Shown: positions 33,678 through 43,709, counted from the first letter of the stretch. The stretch: 64,000 bases of DNA from Erinaceus europaeus (GCF_950295315.1 NC_080168.1:2486573-2550572), one strand, 5' to 3'. Translations and numbers: made by a program. The notes: generated by a model from the sequence alone, not told the origin.

Positions 33678-33882
33678 TCCATTTTCATTCATTTATTTAT
33701 TTGCTAAGATTGTGAGAAATTGAGAGTGATGGGGGAGACAGAGAGGGGAAAGGAGAGACACTCCCAACACTGCTTCACAGCTTGTGAAACTTTCCCCTGC
33801 AGGAAAGGACTGAGAGTTTGAGCCTGGGTCCTTGTGCATTGTAGCAAGTGTGGTCTACCAGGTGTGTCAACACCCAGCCCCT
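33678..33882 (-). repeat. SINE-C
   Basis: Antisense: TTTATTTATTTGCTAAGATT, CACAGCTTGTGAAACTTTCC, GAGTTTGAGCCTGGGTCC and CCAGGTGTGTCAACACCC. Confidence 0.88.
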
Positions 33883-33883
33883 G

Positions 33884-33900
33884 GTTTCTCTCTCTCTCTC

Positions 33901-33935
<35 letters not shown>

Positions 33936-34059
33936 TTCTCTCCCCCTCCCCCCCTCTCTCTCCCTACAGGGTTGTCACTAGGGCTTGGTCCTGCTCCTGG
34001 AAGCCATTTTGTTTTTCCATTTTATTGAACAGGACAGAGAGAAGTTGAGAGAGGAGAGG

Positions 34060-34098
<39 letters not shown>

Positions 34099-34206
34099 GA
34101 CAATCTGCTTCACCACTTTTGAAGCTTCTTCCTTGCAGTTTGGGGCGGGGCGCTCATACCTGTGTCCTCGTGATTTACTCGACCAGGTGTGCCACCCCCG
34201 CCCCTA
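33884..34206 (-). repeat. (CT)n plus SINE-B
   Basis: (CT)n 33888-33963, SINE-B 3' signature ACAGGGTTGTCACTAGGGC and CTGGAAGCCATTTTG, a (GA)n run at 34060-34095 inside the body, then head complement ACCAGGTGTGCCACCCCC. Confidence 0.85.
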
Positions 34207-34209
34207 GTC

Positions 34210-34823
34210 TTTGCTCCTCTCTCTCTTGCTGCTCTCTTGTGGGTGTCTAAGTTACATTTTTGGTTGCACTCCATTTGTAGGAGCAAGGACATGGTTGTGT
34301 GCTCAGTTAGCCCCAGCCTACCCTCCGGCATGTCTGCCTCCTTCACTGAATCACCAACTCTGTGAAGACGGCGGCCAGCCTGTGAATTTTATTCACACTC
34401 TGTGCACCTGGCCCTAGCATATTGTGAGCAAGCAGCGATGCTGATGCCTTCAAATAGCTGTCTTACTCGAGGGAGACTTGCGCCTGTCTCACATGGTGAT
34501 AATTCTCTCATCTGTTCACTGAATGAATACTGCTTATTTACTGTCTGTGTGCCTGTGTTTTCCGGGGTTTTTATTTGGAAAGTATCTGCTTTCTGCGGCT
34601 CCTCTTGGAGCCTCTGTGACCAGTGGAGACATCTTGGAAGAGTGTTAACATAGACAGTCTAGGTTAGTAATACGGCCACGAAACTTAGTCCTACCTGCCT
34701 CCCCCATATGTTTAGTTTAATATTTTTCTTTACCCAAGCTACCTTTCATGACTCCTGCTGACTGAATTTCCTGTAAGCAAATGTTACCTCAACTTAAGTC
34801 TATAAAATGCAGTGCTTTATCTG

Positions 34824-34860
<37 letters not shown>

Positions 34861-35235
34861 GGGAATTCTGATAAGATTTAATTTAAAAAAAATAGTCCCA
34901 CTGCTAGGAATTCTGGAGACAAGAGCAGCACGCCATTTTTTAACTACTTACATAGCCATGTGAGACTGAGTTTCCTTTCTTCTTTCACTAAAATCTCCTA
35001 TCACCATAGAATTAACATATAAACAGATAGAAGAATCTTCCCATTTTACTAAGTTCGACATTCGATAGACTTTCAAAGATACAAAACAATTTCATTTTTA
35101 TATTTTTGCTAGTTTTGGAAAGCTGGTATACTATAAACACGTTTCCCATGTTACTATGAAATATCTCTATATTTTAACACCCCTTTTCATCTTATAGTTG
35201 AAGCATGGTCAAGATTTATAGACAGAACACACAGA
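34210..35235. other. Unassigned, with (GT)n
   Basis: No named element; (GT)n at 34826-34859. No exon recognised. Confidence 0.45.
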
Positions 35236-35237
35236 AA

Positions 35238-35640
35238 CGGGGGCCAGGTGGTGGTCCATGTTACAATGCACAAGGACCCAGGTTGGAGTCCCTGGTCCTC
35301 ACCTGCATGGGGAAAGCTTTGCAAGTGGTGAAGCAGGGCTGCAGTTGTCTCTCTGTCTCTCTTCCTCTCTTTTTGAAATTATCTTTATTTATTGGATAGA
35401 AACAGCCAGCAATCAAGAGGGTAGAGGAGATAGAGAGGGAGAGAGACATCTTCATTCCTGCTCCACCACCTACCCCAGTAGGTGGGAACTGGGGACTTGA
35501 ACCTGGGATCTTGTGCATTGTAACATGTGCACGCAACCAGGTGCACTAATGCATGGCCCCTGTCTCTCTTCCTGTCTGTCTCTCCCCCTTATCTTTCGAT
35601 GTCTAACTATCTCTATCCAATACATAAAGAGAGTAAAAGA
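35238..35640 (+). repeat. SINE-C split by an antisense SINE-C
   Basis: Sense copy 35238-35370 (GGGGGCCAGGTGGTGGTCC to TCTCTCTTCCTCTCT), interrupted, then its remainder from about 35578 (TCTCCCCCTTATCTTTC, CTATCCAATACATAAAGAG). The break carries an 18-bp duplication with one mismatch (35353-35370, 35560-35577). Confidence 0.9.
35371..35559 (-). repeat. SINE-C nested in SINE-C
   Basis: Antisense: TATTTATTGGATAGAAACAG, CTGGGGACTTGAACCTGGG and AACCAGGTGCACTAATGC. It lies opposite in orientation to its host copy, so the locus can fold into a long hairpin. Confidence 0.92.
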
Positions 35641-36022
35641 AATTAAAAAGGAAGAAATTTTGCTTAAAAGGGAAAAAAAAAAAGAGCACGCAGACACAGA
35701 CCTGTCCTCATGGGGGTGAATACAGGTGGCTAGGATGATTATATAGCAAGGCTTTAATAACAGGAAGGGTTTAAAGAATTAGTAAGTGTTGCAGAATTCT
35801 GCGGATATGAGCAGAAAATCTTTTCAACGTCACAAAAAAAGCACACGCGGTTAAAACTTCAGCAGACATTGTGCTCAGTCTGCTGGGGAGCCTGGAAAAA
35901 AGTGAAGGCTTTTGCTTTCTTTTTATTCTTACTCTTTCTTTGAAAATGAACGCTTTATTATTGTTATTATTACTATTTTGTCTTTACCCCTCACCGTAAA
36001 GCAAACCAACCTCGACACATAA

Positions 36023-36356
36023 TGGTTCTTGGTTAAACAGAGTTGGCAGTCAGCTGAGGTCAAGAACAAACACCTCATCACAGACCCCTGCGAGCGTCAA
36101 CCCGGCTTTGACCTAGCACGTTATGACTGGGCCCTCCTCCATCGCTATCAAACAGGTCATGGCCGGTGTGCCGCTATGTTCCATCGCTGGGGAGCCAGAT
36201 ACGACCCGAACTGCCCCTGCGGCTCCAGACAGACTATGACCCACATAGTCAACGACTGCCACCTCTCCAGATTCAAAGGAGGTCTCGAAACTTTACATCA
36301 GGCTCAACCTGACGCTGTTGACTGGCTGTGGAAGAAGGGCAAACACTAGAAGAAGA
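36023..36356 (+). mobile_element. RTE-like non-LTR retrotransposon 3' end with open frame
   Basis: 5'-truncated element whose frame stays open from 36023 to TAG 36347-36349 with no Met start. The reading (numbered from 36029) has PGFDLARYDWALLHRYQTG (residues 25-43), a Cys/His cluster C62-x-C64-x7-H72-x4-C77 with QTMTHIVNDC, then FKGGLETLH and a short basic end. This domain is familiar from the C-terminus of invertebrate and RTE-like non-LTR reverse transcriptases, probably nucleic-acid binding. The element ends right after the stop with AAGAAG; RTE elements characteristically have a tiny 3' UTR and a short-repeat tail. No RT or endonuclease domain is present. The clade is inferred. Confidence 0.8.
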
Positions 36357-36545
36357 TTAGAGTGTGATTGGCTTCTTCTGTTCTCTATGGTTTACCTGCA
36401 GCTTGGGGTTCTATTTGAAAAAGAAATAAAGAAAGAAAGAAAGGGAAAAATAAAGAAAAACAACTTGGAAGTGGTATGATTGGAAAAAATTTCAGGATTG
36501 TTTGAGTCAAAATGATGTTATATTTCATGTAACAGATGAGTTTAT
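36357..36545. other. Flank, A-rich
   Basis: Includes AAGAAATAAAGAAAGAAAG (about 36421-36440). It may be an additional tail or ordinary flank; no TSD for the RTE-like copy was found. Confidence 0.3.
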
Positions 36546-36549
36546 TTTT

Positions 36550-36757
36550 TGTTAAAATATGTTTATTTACTTGTTATTGGATAGAGATAGAGAGAAATTG
36601 AGGGGGGGAGATAGAGAGGGAGAGAGACAGAGAGACACCTGCAGCCCTGCTTCACCACTTGTGAAGCTTTCCCCCTGCAGGTGGGGACCAGAGACTTGAA
36701 TCTGGGTCCTGTGCGCTGCTTGTGAGCACTTGACCAGGTGCACCAGCACCTGGCCCC
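36550..36757 (-). repeat. SINE-C
   Basis: Antisense, well preserved: TTATTGGATAGAGATAGAG, CACCACTTGTGAAGCTTTCC, GAGACTTGAATCTGGGTCC, CCAGGTGCACCAGCACCTGG. Confidence 0.92.
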
Positions 36758-37094
36758 ATAACAAGCTAATTCCAAGAGCAGGTGGACCCATCTGAAACAC
36801 ACTCTCACATTTTTCAAGCAAATGATTTTAGATCCATAAAGAGTACTAAGCCTTGTGTATTGCCCTTATTCATCTCATCTTCAATATTTTTGATTTTTTT
36901 GTTTACTGAAGACAAATAAATAAGCCCTCTCACACGCTAACCATCGATGATCATTTTGCTTAGTACATATATATGTATATGTATATTCCACTAGTTTCTG
37001 TGAATAAATAATAGATATGTCTCTCCTTGATATAATACATCTTTTCGTATCCTTTTTTGAAATGAAAAGAACAACCAAATCAACTTTTTAAAAA

Positions 37095-37215
37095 TATTCA
37101 TTAGTTATTTAATAGTGATTTAGTAGATAGTGAAATAACAGGGGTACAGTTTTACACCATTCCCACCACTAAAGGCTTGTGTACTCAACCCCCTGCAATG
37201 GTAACCACTATGGTT
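37095..37215 (-). repeat. Family X 3' end, old
   Basis: Tail-side fragment only: AACAGGGGTACAGTTTTACA, CCATTCCCACCACTAAAGGC. Considerably diverged from the other X copies. Confidence 0.6.
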
Positions 37216-37312
37216 CTCCCAAGCTAACATATATACACATATATATGCGTATATATCAAGTCCATGTTTCTATCTTAAACACGTGAATCACCAGTTCCAT
37301 CCATTTTTAAGT

Positions 37313-37449
37313 GACTTATTTACTTTTAATTTTTATTTATTTTTTATCAGAGAGATAGAAAGATACACACTTAACACACACACACACACACACGGGGGGG
37401 GGGGAGGAGAGCACCGCGCCGCCCAGCTCTGGTTTATGGTGGTGTGGGA
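37313..37449 (-). repeat. SINE-D, truncated
   Basis: Antisense tail and middle (TTTTTATCAGAGAGATAG, (CA)n, GCCCAGCTCTGGTTTATGG) with its head missing; it stops abruptly at a SINE-B fragment. Confidence 0.8.
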
Positions 37450-37592
37450 ATGCAGCTATCTTTCTTTCTTTCTCCCTGTCTCCCTTCCTCTCAATTTCTC
37501 TCTGTCCTATCCAATGAAAAGGAAAAAATGGCTTCTAGGAGCAGTGAATTTATAGTGCTGGCACCAAACCCCAACAATAACTCTGGAGGCAA
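37450..37592 (+). repeat. SINE-B 3' half
   Basis: Sense: CTCAATTTCTCTCTGTCC, AAAATGGCTTCTAGGAGCAG, CACCAAACCCCAACAATAAC, TCTGGAGGCAAAAGG. Its tail passes directly into the purine tract. Confidence 0.85.
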
Positions 37593-38052
37593 AAGGAGGA
37601 GGAGGAGGAGGAGGAGGAGGAGGAGGAGGAGGAGGAGGAGGAGGAGGAGGAGGAGGAGGAGGAGGAGGAGAAGGAGAAGGAGGGGAAGGAGAAGGAGAAG
37701 GAGGGGAAGGAGAAGGAGAAGGAGAAGGGGAAGAAGAAGAAGGGGAAGAAGAAGAAGGAGGAGGAGAAGGAGAAGGAGGAGAAGGAGAAGGGGAAGAAGA
37801 AGAAGGGGAAGAAGAAGAAGGAGGAGGAGAAGGAGAAGGAGAAGGAGAAGGAGGAGAAGAAGAAGAAGAAGGGGAAGAAGAAGAAGGGGAAGAAGAAGAA
37901 GAAGGAGGAGGAGAAGGAGAAGGAGGAGGAGAAGGAGAAGGAGAAGGAGAAGAAGGAGAAGGAGGAGAAGGAGAAGAAGGAGTTGAAGAGGAGGAAGGAA
38001 AAGAAGGAGGCGGAGGAGGAGAAGGGGAAGAAGGAGAAGAAGAAAAGAAAGA
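37591..38052. repeat. Purine tract (GGA/GAA)n, 392 bp uninterrupted
   Basis: Bases 37591-37982 contain only A and G, first as pure AGG units (to about 37670), then mixed GGAGAA and GAAGAAG units. A few pyrimidines appear only after 37982. The long translated frames here (poly-R, poly-L, poly-F/S) are artefacts of the repeat. It likely grew from the tail of the SINE-B. Such tracts can adopt triplex (H-DNA) structure. Confidence 0.97.
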
Positions 38053-38362
38053 ATGTTAAGCGAGATAAGACAGAAAGGGAAGGATGAGTATGGGATGATC
38101 TCACTCACAGACAGAAGCTGAAAATAAGAACAGAAGGGAAAACACACAGCAGAACTTGGACTGGAGTTGGTGTACTGCACCGAAGTCCCAGACTCAGGGG
38201 CTAGGGGCAGGGCTCAGGTCCTGCTGGAACAGGATGGCAGAGGAGGAACTAGTGGGGGTTGAATTGTTATGTGGACAACTGAGAAATGTTTCAAACGTAC
38301 AAACTGCTGCATTTTACCATTCACTATTCAGTATTAACCCCCTAATAAAGAAATAAAAAAAA
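38053..38362 (+). repeat. L1 3' end
   Basis: Sense: GGATGAGTATGGGATGATCT (end of ORF2), then 3' UTR with GGGGGTTGAATTGTTATGTG and TTAACCCCCTAATAAAGAAA. Same UTR type as the large L1 at 3342. 5' truncated at the purine tract. Confidence 0.88.
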
Positions 38363-38534
38363 GAAAAAACATATTAAAAAATTCTGAAGCTCTAGGAGAC
38401 ATACTTTATCCTTTGTAATCTGGAAGTGATCAGGGTGACTAGGAGAGTGAGAGCTGGAACCAAAACTCTGCACAAAGTTGGGCAAATGGGTGCAGCCACC
38501 ACAACAGACCTTTGTTGAGCTTACCGCAGTGCAC

Positions 38535-38690
38535 CAGGCGTTTGTCCCAATACTCCGTGTGCGCCCACTCATTCAACACAATGGCTTTATGGAGAGATGC
38601 TCTCATTATTCCCAGAGGCTGAACAACTTGTCTGAGATTACACAGCTAGAAAAGTGAGGACCCGGGATTTGAACCCTAGCAGTAGCAGTG
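38535..38690 (-). repeat. MIR
   Basis: Antisense: CCCAGAGGCTGAACAACTTG, GAGATTACACAGCTAGAAAA, GGACCCGGGATTTGAACCC. Strong match to the MIR core and head. Confidence 0.85.
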
Positions 38691-38705
38691 AAATACAATC
38701 TTTCC

Positions 38706-38912
38706 TTTTTTTTTTTTTTGGCATTATCTTTATTTTATATATTGGATAGGGACAGCCGGAAATTGAGAGGGAAGGGAAGATAGAGAGAGGGAGAGAGATG
38801 CTTACAGCCCTGCTTCACCACTTGCAAAGCTTTCCTCCTGCAGGTGGGGACTGGGGACTGGAATCTAGGTCCTTGTGCATTGTAAGATGTGTGCTCAACC
38901 ATGTGGGCCCCC
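38706..38912 (-). repeat. SINE-C
   Basis: Antisense: T run, ATATTGGATAGGGACAGCC, CACCACTTGCAAAGCTTTCC, GGACTGGAATCTAGGTCC, CAACCATGTGGGCCCC. Confidence 0.88.
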
Positions 38913-38914
38913 CC

Positions 38915-38941
38915 TTTCCTTTCTTTGTTTCTTTCTTTCTT

Positions 38942-38972
<31 letters not shown>

Positions 38973-39012
38973 TCCTTCCTTCCTTCCTTCCTTTCTTTCT
39001 TCCTTCCTGTTT
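38915..39012. repeat. (TTTC)(CTGT)(CCTT)n compound repeat
   Basis: Three tetranucleotide blocks in series: TTTC, TGTC and TTCC. Open frames across it are artefacts. Confidence 0.93.
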
Positions 39013-39253
39013 TTTTGACTCTTTGTTTTGGACAGCCATGTTGTAAGGGTCCTGGGTCTCTGAGTCATCATGAGGTGAGAGAAAAAGAAGGAGTGGGGTG
39101 GGGGAAGACGAGAATGAACGGTGGGGCTAGAGCACATGACTACACACTGATCCTCCAGAACACCCGAAGTTGGTTGGTGCAGAGAAATATATTCACTTAC
39201 ATCAGATTCCAGTCCCATTCTCAGGATCATTCTGAGTTTAACAACATTTCAGA

Positions 39254-39548
39254 CTGGGGGGCAGGCGGTAGCACACTGGGTTAAGTGCCCTTGGCAAGGA
39301 CCGGCACAAGGATTCTGGTCTGAGCCCCCGGCTCCCCACTTGCAGGGGAGTCGCTTCACAGGCGGTGAAGCAGGTCTGCAGGTGTCTGTCTTTCTCTCCC
39401 CCTCTCTGTCTTCCCCTCCTCTCTCCATTTCTCTCTGTCCTATCCAACAATAACAACAGCAGCAACAGCAGTAACAAGTACAATGGAAAAAATGGCCTCC
39501 AGGTTCAGTGGACACTGAACCCCAGAGATAACCCTGGAGGCAAAAAAA
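39254..39548 (+). repeat. Chimeric SINE, A head and B tail
   Basis: Head and body are SINE-A (GGCAGGCGGTAGCACACTGG, CACAAGGATTCTGG, TCGCTTCACAGGCGGTGAAG, TCCTATCCAACAATAACAAC), but the end is SINE-B (AAAATGGCCTCCAGGTTCAG, CCAGAGATAACCCTGGAGG). One continuous copy with an A/C-rich tail to about 39590. Confidence 0.9.
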
Positions 39549-39689
39549 ACCAAACAACCAACCAAACAAATAACAACAAAAAAACCCAGCCTTTCAGAAG
39601 TCAATTTTCAGGGACTTAAGTTAAGAAAAAAAATTAAAACTTGCTCAGAGCTGCACAGATACTTAGAGCGAGAGGAGAAGGCATTTTTT

Positions 39690-39968
39690 AAAAATATATA
39701 TTTTACATATTTATTCCCTTTTGTTGCCCTTGTTTCATTGTTGTTGTTATTTATGTCGTTGTTGTTGTTGGATAGGACAGAGAGAAATGGAGAGAGGAGG
39801 GGAAGACAGAGAGGGGAGGAGAAAGACAGACACCTGCAGACCTGCTTCACTGCCTGTGAAGAGACTCCCCTGCAGGTGGGGAGCCGGGGTGTCAAACCGG
39901 GATCCTTACACTGGTCCTTGCGCTTTGCATCACGTGTGCTTAACCCACTGCACTACTGCCCGACTTCC
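39690..39968 (-). repeat. SINE-A with 9-bp TSD
   Basis: Complete antisense copy. GCATTTTTT at 39681-39689 and again at 39970-39978. Confidence 0.92.
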
Positions 39969-40019
39969 AGCATTTTTTTTTAAAGCTGCTATTACAGGCA
40001 TGACATTTCCAGAAATAAA

Positions 40020-40480
40020 TGCCTGACTTCATAGGCATATGTGTCTTCATAGGACAATGATATTTACCATATTTCCCACCATGAGATGATGAAGATAATC
40101 AAGTATGTTGGCCTTTAAAACACTTATAAATAGTTTAGGAAAGGCCCTTTGAACTCTATAATTTGTTCTTGGTAATGTCATTTGCATTCACGTTGGCTGT
40201 CAGATTTGAGAAAACCACTAGTGACTTTCAATTGGTAATTGGACTGTTACAGATGATGTACTCGGTTTGTGGTAACAGCTCCAGGTTTCCCGAAAGATCC
40301 AGAAATTCTGATAGTTTACTTCATGTGTTTTTCATCAGAAGGAGAAAAAAAAATCAATGGTGCATTTATAATTGTATATGCTGCGTTATTGAGTATATTT
40401 CCTCAATAAGAGAGAACTTCTGTTCTTATTAGGCATTAATGAAAACCAAATCTCCTACTTATAATTTTAAATCTCTCATG
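40020..40480. other. Unassigned unique DNA
   Basis: AT-rich, no repeat recognised. Confidence 0.45.
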
Positions 40481-40481
40481 A

Positions 40482-40790
40482 TTAGAAGAATTTTCCACAG
40501 ACTGGCTTCTGGTTCCACACATTTCTAATTCTGTTTCTCCTCCAGTACCCACAGACGTCCATGCTGGCAACCACAGAATCTGTGAAGATCTTGGCAGGAC
40601 TTCTGGGGTTGGCGCTGGTGCCAGAGAAGTTGGTACCACAGCCAGTGGGGGTTTTGCTGGAGAGCTGTTCTGCACCAGCATAGCTGACAGTAACCTCACT
40701 CTGAGCACCAAGGCATCTGAAAGCATCCACATTCTGCATCTGGGTCTTAATCGAACATCTCATTGAGGCCATGGGAAGAACTCTTATCAT
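40482..40790 (-). pseudogene. Unidentified 102-codon frame
   Basis: Open on the minus strand from an ATG at 40790 to TAA at 40482. I do not recognise it. The reading is unusually protein-like for this window: mixed composition, cysteines, G/C-leaning wobble bases, and segments VTVSYAGAEQLSSKTPTGCG and KIFTDSVVASMDVCGYW. No signal peptide, transmembrane segment or known motif is evident. A CT/CA microsatellite abuts the start. It may be a processed-pseudogene or old exon fragment, or chance. On the plus strand a pyrimidine-rich run ending in CTCCAG near 40544 resembles a splice acceptor, so the opposite strand cannot be excluded. Confidence 0.3.
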
Positions 40791-40791
40791 T

Positions 40792-40808
40792 CTCTCTCTG
40801 TCTCTCTG

Positions 40809-40882
<74 letters not shown>
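40792..40882. repeat. (CT)n(CA)n microsatellite
   Basis: TCTC/TCTG run followed by a pure CA run. Confidence 0.95.
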
Positions 40883-40885
<3 letters not shown>

Positions 40886-40910
40886 TACACTTTCTTTAAA
40901 AACATTTATG

Positions 40911-41178
40911 GGGGAGTCTGGCGGTAGTGCGGTAGGTTAAGCACTTGTGGTACAAAGCACAAGGACCAGCATAAGGATCCCAGTTTGAGCCCCCGGCTCC
41001 CCACCTGCAGGGGAGTTGTTTCACAGGCAGTGAAGCAGGTCTGCAGGTGTCTGTCTTTCTCTCCCCCTCTTTGTCTCCCCTTCCTCTCTCCATTTCTCTC
41101 TGTCCTATCCATCAATGATGATAGCAATAACAACAACAACAATAAAACAAGGGCAACAAAAGGGAATAAATAAATCTT
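40911..41178 (+). repeat. SINE-A, sense
   Basis: From GGGGAGTCTGGCGGTAGTGC to GGGCAACAAAAGGGAATAAA. Flanks AAAAACATTTAT and AAAAACCATTTAT suggest a TSD. Confidence 0.92.
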
Positions 41179-41179
41179 T

Positions 41180-41388
41180 TAAAAAACCATTTATTTATTT
41201 ATTTTGGATAGAGACAGAGAGAAATTGAGAGAGGAAGGAGGAGATTAAGATGGAGAGAGAGAGCGAGAGAGAGAGAGAGAGAGACTTAAAGAACTGTTTC
41301 ATATTTGTGAAGTTATCCCCCACCCCGCTGTAGCTGGGGAGCCTTGGGCTTGAACCCAAGTCCTTTCACATTGTAATGTGTGTACCCC
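41180..41388 (-). repeat. SINE-C
   Basis: Antisense: TATTTTGGATAGAGACAGAG, (GA)n, TGAAGTTATCCCCCACC, GGGCTTGAACCCAAGTCC. Its head is cut short. Confidence 0.82.
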
Positions 41389-41479
41389 TCCCTCTCTGTC
41401 ATTTTTTTCTTAATCTGTGCCTGTCTGGTCATTCGTGGTTTCTTTCAATACTGTCTGCGTATTTCTCAGTTTCCTCTTT

Positions 41480-42440
41480 TAGTGTGAATTTCATTGTTGT
41501 GCCAACAGGAGGTGCTACAGCTAAGGTGTTGGACCTCCCTGTTTCTGTATCTTGATGGGAGAGGGGAGGTTTTATCCTGAGTCACCAGGCCCAGTCAGTG
41601 ACCCTGATGTCAGCATATCTCCCTGCTGTTATTCCAGCTTCTGTGGGACAGCAGCCTTGGAAACTCAAGAGGTCCCAGTTGTAAATTGGTGAGTTTTTAC
41701 CTTTTTTTGTTTGTTTGTTTGTTTTTAACTGTCTTTTTGTTGCTTAAACTTGGACCTGGAAGTGGAACAGCTGAGGTGCTAATCTCCCAGTTTGGTGTCA
41801 GCCATCCCATAGCACCACTTTTTAGTGCTGGAAATTGCCCTTTCACCTCCTTTCCATCCATAAGCCACACACAAGTCTGTACTTACCTATGGGTTAGGTG
41901 ATTCCCTCCCTTCCTTCCTTCCTTCCTTCCTTCCTTCCTTCCTTCCTTCCTTCCATCCTTCCTCCTCCTCCTCCTCCTCCTCCTTCTTCTTCTTCTTCCT
42001 CTTCTTCTCTTCCTCTTCCTCCTCTTTCTCCTCCTCCTTCTTCTTCTGCTTCTCCTTCTTCTTATTTCTTAACAGTTGTTTCTTTAACTTGGGCCTGGAC
42101 CAGGTGAGCCTCAGCTCCCAAACTGCCAGTCTGACACAGCTGTTCTTGAATACAGCCCTTTGGTCCTGGGAAGCTCTCCTTCCCCCCTTTTCTGCCCATG
42201 AACCACACGTGTCTGTACTCAACTGTGTCTTGGTGAGCTTCCCAAGGAATCCTAGCTATATTTTGTTGAGTTTTCAGGTGATTTTCATTGCTTTTCCTAG
42301 TTGGACAGCAAATCAGCTCTGCTTGTTGGTTATTCCATGGCTGAGCCCACGGAAGTCCTCCAAGCCACAGGAAATGTGCCCCACCTCAGCTTCTTAACCA
42401 TGGCTCAACACTTGCCAATGACCTCTCTAGAACAGCTGCT
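41480..42440 (-). repeat. L1 5'UTR-like block
   Basis: Colinear with 9200-9620: CTGTTATTCCAGCTTCTGTG, then TCTTGGTGAGCTTCCCA, then TTTCAGGTGATTTTCATTGC and TTCCTAGTTGGACAGC. Interrupted by a pyrimidine tract. ORF1 is not attached. Identification depends on the large L1. Confidence 0.5.
41905..42062. repeat. (CCTT)n and (CTT)n pyrimidine tract
   Basis: TTCC tetranucleotides to about 41955, then CTC/CTT units with very few purines. Confidence 0.93.
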
Positions 42441-42444
42441 CAAA

Positions 42445-43415
42445 GGGAGCCCCTGATGGGGAACATGGTCAAACAAAGAGGCCTATGGTGGTCCTTAACA
42501 TTGTGCAGTTGTTGAACCGAGTATTTTACCTTTGCAGATTTTGCCCCACATTGCTTAACTATATGAACCAGTATTAAGAACTCTCAACTATGCTTTGTGA
42601 TAAACACCCCAGGTTATCCGAGAATGAACATGTCGCTGATGGTTAGAGGACAGTTTGAGAAAGGCTCATTGACTTGAAATGACTTTGACTTATGCCAGCC
42701 GGCTTAACAGGTTAAGAAAAAAAAAGAGAATGCAAACGTTTGGACACAATTTAGTAATGAATCCTGTGTTATGGTGTCGTAATTGCGAGCATTGGGTGTC
42801 ACCATAAGACAGCCTTTGAGAGCACGTTTCTAAAAGAGATAGAAGTTACATTATGGGAATTGTGCTGAATGAGTCCTGTGCTACTGTTAGGAGACTGGGT
42901 ACTTGTGTGTTGGAATGACATTTCCACTGCAAAATCCAACAATTCAGTTCTTTATATAACTTAGATGGAAATGAAGACGATGGGTTCTGGGAGCTGTTTT
43001 ACAAAGCCAGACATGGCTTTTTGCCATTTTCATGAACTTTTTAATACAATTGCTTCAAGGAGTGGGAAAATGGAAAAAGCACTACATTGCACATACGATC
43101 TTATAGGATGCTTTACCTTAAAATATTTATGCCTATTTCAATCACAAATGAATCTGTTTACTTGATCTAATATTCCAGCCACTTCTGTATAAACAATGCC
43201 TCCTATAATCCAACTCCTAAAATGTATAAAAATATCTCAGTAGGAATAGTGAAATCCTGTATATGCAGAATGACTTTATATTTGGTAATTTAATGATCAC
43301 ATGGAACTAGAAGTTTTGAGAATCACTTTTATTTAGGCATTCAGAAAACGGAAATCTACAACCTTAGTAGGTTGCCTTGTAGTAATAGAGAGCACAAGAC
43401 ATGATATGATAAAGA
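42445..43415. other. Repeat-poor unique DNA
   Basis: About 1 kb of AT-rich sequence without any recognised repeat, SINE or simple repeat. No exon recognised. Confidence 0.5.
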
Positions 43416-43419
43416 TAGC

Positions 43420-43610
43420 TCTCTTGGATAATAAAACTACTTTGCCATATGTGCACCCCAGGTTCAAACCTGACCCCCACTTCACTGGAGGAAGCTTTGC
43501 TGCTGCTACCGCTCTCTCTTTCCATCTCCCTCTTTCCCTCTCTCCGAAAAAGTAGTCAGCCTGGAGAGGTGAGACTCTGATGAGAAAAACATAAAAGAAA
43601 GAAAGAAATT
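43420..43610 (+). repeat. SINE-E, old
   Basis: CAGGTTCAAACCTGACCCC (B box), CACTGGAGGAAGCTTTGCTG, GAGAGGTGAGACTCTGATGA and an A-rich AAAGAAAGAAAG tail. A second copy is at 48675. Confidence 0.6.
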
Positions 43611-43709
43611 GAGAAGGAAGAAATAAAGTGAGGATGGAAAATAGGAAGGAAGAAAGGAAGGAGGAGGAGGAAGGCAAGGATGCACAGGATGTCAGGAACA
43701 AATGCCATG

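Noticed and set aside
37444..38180. Very long open frames on both strands (poly-R, poly-L, poly-F/S)
   Set aside because: They translate the AGG/GAA purine tract. A repeat of three-base units has no stop codons in several frames.
40436..40732. Second minus-strand frame overlapping 40482-40790
   Set aside because: Same DNA in another phase; composition (S, P, L-rich) is less protein-like than the alternative, so only one was kept, with low confidence.
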